DNA of 47,370 bases, taken from Pseudo-nitzschia pungens. Its lineage: Eukaryota; Bacillariophyta; Bacillariophyceae; Bacillariales; Bacillariaceae. Of this stretch, positions 40,207-47,370 are shown one piece after another (position 1 is the stretch's first letter; the number at the start of each line of letters is the position of its first letter). The notes beneath the pieces are model-generated. The model ran no database searches, was not told where the DNA came from, and worked only from the letters and a program-made list of their open reading frames with translations. The DNA is taken from contig CM074764.1 in NCBI GenBank assembly GCA_037355855.1, forward strand, positions 5,177,631 to 5,225,000, given 5' to 3'. A program made the translations under genes and the position numbers.

Positions 40207-41079
40207 ATGAACACATCACCTATTAATTTACAAGAAGAGTACGCTAAAACTGAAATTGCAAAAATTTTAAATTTATTAGATGAAGAATTAGTTGGTTTAG
40301 CTCCAGTAAAATCAAGAATCCGAGAGATTGCCGCATTATTATTAATCGATAAATTACGACGTAATTTAGGTATTACATCAGCTAATCCAGGGTTACATAT
40401 GTCTTTCACAGGTAGTCCGGGAACTGGTAAGACTACAGTAGGATTAAAAATGGCTGATATTTTATATCAATTAGGGTATATCGCGAAAGGTCATCTTTTA
40501 ACCGTAACACGTGATGATTTAGTTGGACAATATATTGGTCACACAGCTCCAAAAACTAAGGAAGTTCTTAAAAAGGCAATGGGTGGAGTTTTATTTATTG
40601 ATGAAGCTTACTACTTATACAAGCCTGATAATGAAAGAGATTATGGGGCAGAGGCAATTGAAATTTTATTGCAAGTTATGGAAAACCAACGTGATGAATT
40701 AGTTGTTATTTTAGCTGGCTATAAAGAACCAATGGATAAATTTTATGATTCAAATCCAGGATTATCGTCACGTATTGCAAATCATATTGATTTCCCTGAT
40801 TATAGTGTAGATGAGTTACTACAAATTGCTAAAATTATGTTAGATGATCAACAATATAAATTAACTCCAGAAGCTGAAGTTGCATTATCACAATATATTA
40901 CGAAGCGAAAAGAAAAACCTTTATTTGCAAATGCAAGAAGTGTGAAAAATGCTTTAGATCGAGCTCGTATGCGTCAAGCAAATCGAATTTTTGATAGTCG
41001 TGGCCAAGTCTTAACTAAAAAAGAGTTAGTAAATTTAGAAGCCGAAGATATTTTACAAAGTACAGTTTTTAATGATTAA
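40207..41079 (+). CDS. cbbX: Red-type Rubisco activase CbbX
   Basis: AAA+ ATPase that remodels inhibited red-type (form ID) Rubisco by pulling on the large-subunit C-terminus. The 290-residue product has Walker A GSPGTGKT at 69-76, a pore-loop-like YIGHTA at 109-114, Walker B LFIDEA at 129-134 and an arginine-finger region [13 protein letters not shown]. It lies 3 kb from rbcS-rbcL. ycf39 follows after 15 bp. Confidence 0.97.
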   Translation: MNTSPINLQEEYAKTEIAKILNLLDEELVGLAPVKSRIREIAALLLIDKLRRNLGITSANPGLHMSFTGSPGTGKTTVGLKMADILYQLGYIAKGHLLTVTRDDLVGQYIGHTAPKTKEVLKKAMGGVLFIDEAYYLYKPDNERDYGAEAIEILLQVMENQRDELVVILAGYKEPMDKFYDSNPGLSSRIANHIDFPDYSVDELLQIAKIMLDDQQYKLTPEAEVALSQYITKRKEKPLFANARSVKNALDRARMRQANRIFDSRGQVLTKKELVNLEAEDILQSTVFND

Positions 41080-41094
41080 AGAATTTTAAATATT

Positions 41095-42054
41095 ATGAGT
41101 TTATTAATTATTGGAGGAACAGGAACACTGGGTCGACAAATGGTTTTACAAGCTTTGTTAAAAGGTTACCCAGTTCGTTGTATGGTTCGTAACTTCCGAA
41201 AAGCAAATTTCTTGAAAGAATGGGGAGTTGAGTTAGTATATGGAGATTTAACAAAACCGGAAACATTACCACCTTGTTTTAAAGGAATTACGGCTGTTAT
41301 TGATGCGTCTACAAGTCGTCCAAATGAATTAGAATCATTAAAAAAAGTTGATTGGGATGGCAAAATAGCTTTAATTGATGCTGCAAAAGCAGCAAATATT
41401 CAACGCTTTATCTTTTTCTCTGCTCAAAATGTGGAGCAATTTGAAAATATTCCATTGATGAAATTAAAATATGGAATTGAAAAAAAATTGGAAGCTTCAA
41501 ACATTCCATATACAATCTTTCGATTAACTGGTTTTTATCAAGGATTAATTGAACAGTATGCAATTCCAATTTTAGAAAATTTACCAATATGGGTAACAAA
41601 TGAAAATACTTATATTGCGTATATGGATACACAAGATATTGCAAAATTTAGTCTTCGATCTTTACAAATTCCACAAACAATCAATCAAACCTTCTTCTTA
41701 AGTGGCTTAAAAGGTTGGGTTTCATCGGAAATTATTATGTTATGTGAGCAATTAGCTGGGCAAACTGCACGTGTTCAACGTGTTCCATTAATTGTATTAA
41801 AATTAATTAGTAATTTCTTTGGATTTTTCGAGTGGGGTCAAAATATCAGTGATCGTCTAGCATTTGTTGAAATTTTAAATACCGAAAATAATTTTTCAAA
41901 ATCAACTTTTGATTTATATAAATTATTTAAAGTAGATTCAGATGAAATAGTGCAATTAGATGATTACTTCTTAGAATATTTTATTCGTTTATTAAAACGT
42001 TTACGCGATATTAATTTTGAAGATGTTCAAAAACAACGAAATTTAATAATCTAG
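41095..42054 (+). CDS. ycf39: Ycf39, NAD(P)-binding Rossmann protein
   Basis: Atypical short-chain dehydrogenase-like protein; its cyanobacterial homologue works with chlorophyll synthase and Hlip proteins in photosystem II assembly. The 319-residue product opens with the dinucleotide-binding loop IIGGTGTLGRQ, then VRCMVRNFRKA, and has RFIFFSAQN and a KYGIEKKLEASNIPYTIFRL block. It lacks a classical YxxxK catalytic pair in the usual place (KYGIEK is the nearest). It sits tightly between cbbX and ycf41. Confidence 0.94.
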   Translation: MSLLIIGGTGTLGRQMVLQALLKGYPVRCMVRNFRKANFLKEWGVELVYGDLTKPETLPPCFKGITAVIDASTSRPNELESLKKVDWDGKIALIDAAKAANIQRFIFFSAQNVEQFENIPLMKLKYGIEKKLEASNIPYTIFRLTGFYQGLIEQYAIPILENLPIWVTNENTYIAYMDTQDIAKFSLRSLQIPQTINQTFFLSGLKGWVSSEIIMLCEQLAGQTARVQRVPLIVLKLISNFFGFFEWGQNISDRLAFVEILNTENNFSKSTFDLYKLFKVDSDEIVQLDDYFLEYFIRLLKRLRDINFEDVQKQRNLII

Positions 42055-42062
42055 ATTAAACA

Positions 42063-42419
42063 ATGAGATTTGGGACTACAAGTTATTTCTTAGGATTAGT
42101 CAAATTGACTGGCGATTTCAGAACATATTATGTACAACCGCAAAAAAATAATGTTGTCTTTTGTGAAACTAGGTTAGCTCCGGCTCGACCAAAAAGTACG
42201 AAACAAAAGCCTTTGACACGAGTTATGATCTATTTTTTTGGTGCATTGGGAACACAAGCACAAACTTATTATCAGAAAGGTGATTATGTCCTTGTTCAAG
42301 GGCGTTTAAAAATTTTGAAAAAGCAACAGAATAAACCTGGAACACAGAGTTTATCGACCAAAGAATACCATTTAAATGTTTTTAAAATGTCTTTAATTTG
42401 CCGTCCGGAAAAAGTTTGA
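42063..42419 (+). CDS. ycf41: Ycf41, SSB-like OB-fold protein
   Basis: Conserved cyanobacterial and red-lineage plastid protein distantly related to single-stranded DNA-binding proteins. The 118-residue basic product has VKLTGDFRTYY, a central RVMIYFFGALGTQAQTYYQK strand region and YVLVQGRLKI, the SSB-like G(R/S)L motif. Its role in plastids is unknown. It starts 8 bp after ycf39. Confidence 0.88.
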   Translation: MRFGTTSYFLGLVKLTGDFRTYYVQPQKNNVVFCETRLAPARPKSTKQKPLTRVMIYFFGALGTQAQTYYQKGDYVLVQGRLKILKKQQNKPGTQSLSTKEYHLNVFKMSLICRPEKV

Positions 42420-42462
42420 GAATGCTATTTTCTGGTAAACTAAAGATCAGATATGAATGCAA

Positions 42463-42493
42463 ATTTTTAGTCTTCTTCAAAAAAACTAAAAAT
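42463..42493 (+). terminator. ycf41 3' stem-loop
   Basis: 9-bp inverted repeat ATTTTTAGT/ACTAAAAAT (42463-42471 with 42485-42493), 13-nt loop, between ycf41 and psbI. Confidence 0.45.
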
Positions 42494-42557
42494 AATTTAG
42501 AATCATTTTATTTTAGTATAATACATACTATTAAAAATAACTTTTAAGAAAAATAAA

Positions 42558-42674
42558 ATGCTAACTTTAAAAATTTTAGTTTATACAACGGTTATCTTCT
42601 TTGTCTCTTTATTTATTTTTGGACTTCTTTCAGGTGATCCATCAAGAAACCCAAATCGTAAAGATTTCGAATAA
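42558..42674 (+). CDS. psbI: Photosystem II protein I
   Basis: One-helix photosystem II subunit near D1 and CP43. The frame encodes 38 residues, [19 protein letters not shown] then the stretch ending [13 protein letters not shown], the family signature. A TATAAT at 42517-42522 may be its -10 box. Confidence 0.97.
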   Translation: MLTLKILVYTTVIFFVSLFIFGLLSGDPSRNPNRKDFE

Positions 42675-42890
42675 TTTAAAGTCTATATAGATGTTCGAAC
42701 CTTTTTTATTATAAAATGGGTTCGAGCGTCCAATAATATTTATTTTTTATTTATTGCAAACTAATTCTAATTAATATATTAAACAAAAAATTTTTTTTAA
42801 ACTACAGTAATATATATAGTAATAATTTTAGTTTTTTCTTTAAAATCGTTTACCAAAAATAAATTTAAAATTTTAACTCAGTTACTAATT

Positions 42891-43448
42891 ATGAAACGTT
42901 TTAATATAATTGCTTCCTTTTTTGCATTATTATTAGTCTTTACTCCAAATCAAGCTTTTGCTGAGATCGGAGGATTAAAAAAATGTAGTGAGTCGCCAGC
43001 TTTTACAAAAAGATTAAATGGTAGTGTTAAAAAGTTAGAATTAAGAATGAAACAGTACGAAGCAGATTCACCTCCAGCTTTAGCACTACAACAACAAATT
43101 GATCGAACTAAAGCTCGTTTTGATAAGTATAGTCGATCAGAATTATTATGTGGAACTGATGGTCTACCACATTTAATTGCAGATGGTAGATGGAGTCACG
43201 CTGCAGAATTCATTTTACCTGGTTTTGGATTCATCTATATTTCTGGTTGGATTGGTTGGGTTGGTCGTAAATATTTACGTGCAGTAAGTACAACTAAAAA
43301 TCCAGCAGAAAATGAAATCATTATCAATGTTCCATTAGCTTTAAAAATTATGACTACAGGTTACATTTGGCCAATTTCAGCATGGCAAGAATTAATTAGT
43401 GGTGAGTTAGTAGCACCAGATAGTGAAGTGACTGTTTCACCTCGTTAA
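42891..43448 (+). CDS. psaF: Photosystem I subunit III (PsaF)
   Basis: Lumenal/membrane subunit of photosystem I at the cytochrome c6 docking side. The 185-residue precursor has a signal peptide ending AFA at about residue 24, then [18 protein letters not shown] lysine-rich helix follows ([12 protein letters not shown]), then [20 protein letters not shown]. psaJ follows after 67 bp. Confidence 0.98.
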   Translation: MKRFNIIASFFALLLVFTPNQAFAEIGGLKKCSESPAFTKRLNGSVKKLELRMKQYEADSPPALALQQQIDRTKARFDKYSRSELLCGTDGLPHLIADGRWSHAAEFILPGFGFIYISGWIGWVGRKYLRAVSTTKNPAENEIIINVPLALKIMTTGYIWPISAWQELISGELVAPDSEVTVSPR

Positions 43449-43515
43449 TTTTTTAATGATCAACATGTTCAATATTATTTAACAATAGTAAATTATTTAC
43501 TTTAACTTAATTTTT

Positions 43516-43641
43516 ATGGAAGACTTACAAAAATATTTATCAACTGCTCCTGTTCTTCTAACGATTTGGATGACATTTACCGCAGGTTTTATCATTGAGA
43601 TTAATCGTTTTTTCCCAGATATGTTAGGATTATATTTCTAG
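43516..43641 (+). CDS. psaJ: Photosystem I subunit IX (PsaJ)
   Basis: One-helix subunit that stabilises PsaF. The frame encodes 41 residues, [19 protein letters not shown] through [17 protein letters not shown], matching PsaJ closely. It is second in psaF-psaJ and is followed by a 16-bp hairpin. Confidence 0.97.
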   Translation: MEDLQKYLSTAPVLLTIWMTFTAGFIIEINRFFPDMLGLYF

Positions 43642-43648
43642 ATATGAA

Positions 43649-43684
43649 GAAAGTTAGATTTAAAAATATTTAAATCTAACTTTC
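43649..43684 (+). terminator. psaJ 3' hairpin
   Basis: Perfect 16-bp inverted repeat (43649-43664 with 43669-43684), loop AATA, followed by ATTTTT, 7 bp after the psaJ stop. Its form is like a bacterial intrinsic terminator. Confidence 0.8.
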
Positions 43685-43849
43685 ATTTTTAAAGTAATAG
43701 AAATTTCTGATAATATCATATTTAAATATAATAAAAATAAATTTAGTTTTTAATAGATTAAGAATACTATCAATAACCCTTTAAATCATCAAGTACTTCT
43801 ATGTTATAGGGATATGTTGGTCATTTTTAGAATATTTTGTGATAGTAAA

Positions 43850-43891
43850 AAATTTTTGGACAAGAGTACAAAAACTCTTGTCCAAAAATTT
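43850..43891 (-). terminator. rbcL-rbcS 3' hairpin
   Basis: Perfect 18-bp inverted repeat (43850-43867 with 43874-43891), 6-nt loop, 70 bp beyond the rbcS stop on the minus strand. Confidence 0.8.
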
Positions 43892-43961
43892 AGAATCAAT
43901 GTGAATAAATAACGTTTAAGTTAATTATTAGAAGTTAATCCTAGCACAATTACTAATAATA

Positions 43962-44381
43962 TTAGTAACGAGCACCTTCTGGATTAGCTTGAACACTGTA
44001 TGATTTAATTGTGTATTGAATGAAACGACCTTCACGTTCTGTACGCTCTAAGTAGAAACCTGGTTCGTTTGCTGGACGGTTTGCGATAAATGACATAACA
44101 CAACTTTCAGTACCGTAACTTGCATCAAATGCGTTAATACGGATGTAACCAGCAGCACATGCTTTACGAGCTTCTTTTAATTCGAACATTACAGATGCAG
44201 AATCTTTAATATCGAATAAAGGTAAACCCCATAATTCCCAGTAACTATTACGTGGGTGTGGATCATCTGTCCATTCAACGTTCATTGCTAAACCGCGGCT
44301 AATAGCGTAAGCAATTTGCTTTTCAATTTGTTCATCAGTTAAATCTGGTAAGAACGAGAAACAACCTTGTGTAAGTCTCAC
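43962..44381 (-). CDS. rbcS: Rubisco small subunit, form ID
   Basis: Small subunit of the CO2-fixing enzyme, plastid-encoded in red-lineage algae. The 139-residue product starts with RLTQGCFSFLPDLTDEQIEK after the initiator and has YWELWGLPLF and the C-terminal extension ERTEREGRFIQYTIKSYSVQ typical of red-type small subunits. The start codon is GTG (44379-44381 on the minus strand), with an AAAGGAG site 11 nt upstream and no suitable ATG nearby. It is 37 bp after rbcL. Confidence 0.98.
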   Translation of the reverse strand: MRLTQGCFSFLPDLTDEQIEKQIAYAISRGLAMNVEWTDDPHPRNSYWELWGLPLFDIKDSASVMFELKEARKACAAGYIRINAFDASYGTESCVMSFIANRPANEPGFYLERTEREGRFIQYTIKSYSVQANPEGARY

Positions 44382-44392
44382 TATTCAAATAC

Positions 44393-44399
44393 TCCTTTA
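44393..44399 (-). promoter_or_regulatory. rbcS ribosome-binding site for a GTG start
   Basis: AAAGGAG on the minus strand, 11 nt before the GTG codon. It lies in the rbcL-rbcS spacer and supports GTG as the true start. Confidence 0.7.
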
Positions 44400-44418
44400 A
44401 TTTTTTAAAAGTAATTTA

Positions 44419-46203
<1,785 letters not shown>

Positions 46204-47370
46204 ATGATTAACCAATCAAATAAAGTTTTAAATACCAATATTACTAAATTGGTAAATAAAACCTACCAATATGGATTTTCAACAAATATTGAAAAAGATA
46301 TTATTAAGAAAGGACTAAATGAACAAACGGTTACCTTGATTTCAAAGAAAAAACAAGAACCAGAATTTTTGTTAGAATTTCGTTTAAAGGCATACAAAAG
46401 ATGGAAACAAATGTCTGAGCCTGAATGGGCTTATTTAAAATTTCCACAAATTAATTATCAAGAAATTGTTTATTATTCCGCGCCTAAATCTAAAAAGAAA
46501 TTACAAGATTTAAATGAAGTTGATCCAGAATTACTGCAAACTTTTGAAAAATTAGGAATTTCATTAACGGAACAAAAACGATTAGCAAATGTTGCTGTTG
46601 ATGTGGTATTCGATAGTGTTTCAGTAGGAACAACATTTCAAGATGAATTAAGTAAATATGGAATTATTTTTTCATCAATTTCAGAAGCGGTTCATCATTC
46701 ACCTGAATTAATTAAAAAATACTTAGGTTCAGTTGTACCAATTGGAGATAATTATTTTTCGGCATTAAATTCGGCGGTATTTACGGATGGATCGTTTTGT
46801 TATATTCCCGAGGATACAATTTGTCCATTAGATATTTCTACATATTTTAGAATCAATGATGAAAATTCAGGACAGTTTGAACGCACATTATTAATTGCTG
46901 AAAAAAATAGCCAAGTTAATTATTTAGAAGGTTGTACTGCTCCTCAGTATGATACCAATCAACTTCATGCAGCTGTTGTTGAATTAGTAGCTTTAGAAAA
47001 TGCCACAATTAAATATTCAACAGTTCAGAATTGGTATTCAGGAAATGAATATGGTAAGGGGGGAATTTATAACTTTGTGACTAAACGTGGTTTATGTGCT
47101 GGAGCCAATTCAAAAATTTCCTGGACACAAGTTGAAACGGGATCTGCAATCACATGGAAATACCCAAGTTGTGTTTTAATGGGTGATAACTCACAAGGTG
47201 AGTTTTATTCCGTTGCATTAACGAATAATTATCAGCAAGCGGATACGGGAACAAAAATGATGCATATTGGTAAAAATTCACGAAGTCGAATTATCTCCAA
47301 AGGTATTTCTGCTGGTAAATCTAAAAATAGTTACCGTGGATTTGTAAATGTATTGAATAAGGCTCATGGT
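46204..47370 (+). CDS. sufB: Fe-S cluster assembly protein SufB, 5' part
   Basis: SufB (ycf24) is the scaffold subunit of the SufBCD complex that builds iron-sulphur clusters in plastids. The open frame runs 389 codons from ATG 46204 to the window edge; family members are about 480 residues, so about 90 C-terminal residues lie outside. Conserved blocks include [61 protein letters not shown] and GAITWK-like [18 protein letters not shown]. sufC often follows in red-lineage plastids. Confidence 0.97.
   Translation, partial: MINQSNKVLNTNITKLVNKTYQYGFSTNIEKDIIKKGLNEQTVTLISKKKQEPEFLLEFRLKAYKRWKQMSEPEWAYLKFPQINYQEIVYYSAPKSKKKLQDLNEVDPELLQTFEKLGISLTEQKRLANVAVDVVFDSVSVGTTFQDELSKYGIIFSSISEAVHHSPELIKKYLGSVVPIGDNYFSALNSAVFTDGSFCYIPEDTICPLDISTYFRINDENSGQFERTLLIAEKNSQVNYLEGCTAPQYDTNQLHAAVVELVALENATIKYSTVQNWYSGNEYGKGGIYNFVTKRGLCAGANSKISWTQVETGSAITWKYPSCVLMGDNSQGEFYSVALTNNYQQADTGTKMMHIGKNSRSRIISKGISAGKSKNSYRGFVNVLNKAHG

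Larger units (their letters stand above)
43642..43961. other. psaJ/rbcS convergent spacer
   Basis: 320 bp without a gene. Each convergent unit has its own strong hairpin here (43649-43684 and 43850-43891). The 165 bp between them show nothing recognisable. Confidence 0.7.

Overview
The window is a scaffold that joins two unrelated kinds of DNA. Bases 1-1681 carry eight tandem minus-strand copies of a eukaryotic (nuclear) 5S rRNA gene in a unit of about 181 bp, preceded by about 240 bp of unrecognised flank. A run of exactly 500 N (1682-2181) follows. Everything from 2182 to 47370 is AT-rich, compact plastid DNA. The join looks like an assembly artefact, because eukaryotic 5S arrays belong to the nucleus and the plastid has its own bacterial-type 5S gene.

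The plastid part is that of a diatom. The signs are red-lineage plastid genes (form ID rbcL-rbcS with cbbX nearby, petF, sufB/ycf24, ycf39, ycf41, ycf66, tatC, psbV, psbX, psaD/F/L, rpl19, rps20 and a tmRNA gene), two ORFs that match diatom ycf89 and ycf90, and no introns. I cannot name the species; a centric diatom is likely. The left plastid edge (ycf89-trnP) is where I would expect a large single-copy/inverted-repeat boundary, which explains why an assembly would break there.

Layout of the plastid part: partial ycf89, trnP, psaB and psaA (minus); then trnfM, psaD, trnS, petB, petD, psbX, ycf66, psbV, trnR-CCG, ssrA, a CAU tRNA, rpl19, petF, trnV, trnR-UCU and trnT (plus); petG and psbK (minus); psbD-psbC (plus); trnF and the rps20-rpoB-rpoC1-rpoC2-rps2 block (minus); rpl33-rps18, ycf3, atpB-atpE, tatC and petA (plus); ycf90, trnE, trnG-GCC, psbZ and psb30 (minus); trnK (plus); psbE-F-L-J, trnG-UCC, ycf4 and petL (minus); psaL, cbbX, ycf39, ycf41, psbI, psaF and psaJ (plus); rbcL-rbcS (minus); and the first 389 codons of sufB (plus).

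The genes serve photosynthesis and its support: photosystem I core and assembly (psaA/B/D/F/J/L, ycf3, ycf4), photosystem II, cytochrome b6f with ferredoxin and c550, ATP synthase, Rubisco with its red-type activase, plastid RNA polymerase, ribosomal proteins and tRNAs, trans-translation, Tat export and Fe-S assembly. Strong inverted repeats sit at most gene-block ends and probably act as 3' processing or stability hairpins.

Most of the region is ordinary. Worth a second look are: the nuclear/plastid join; a one-base frameshift in petA; an orphan promoter plus hairpin between petA and ycf90; the 28-codon tmRNA tag frame; a CAU tRNA with a long variable arm; coiled-coil insertions in RpoB and RpoC2; and GTG starts for rbcS and psbC. 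I found no undescribed multi-gene system.
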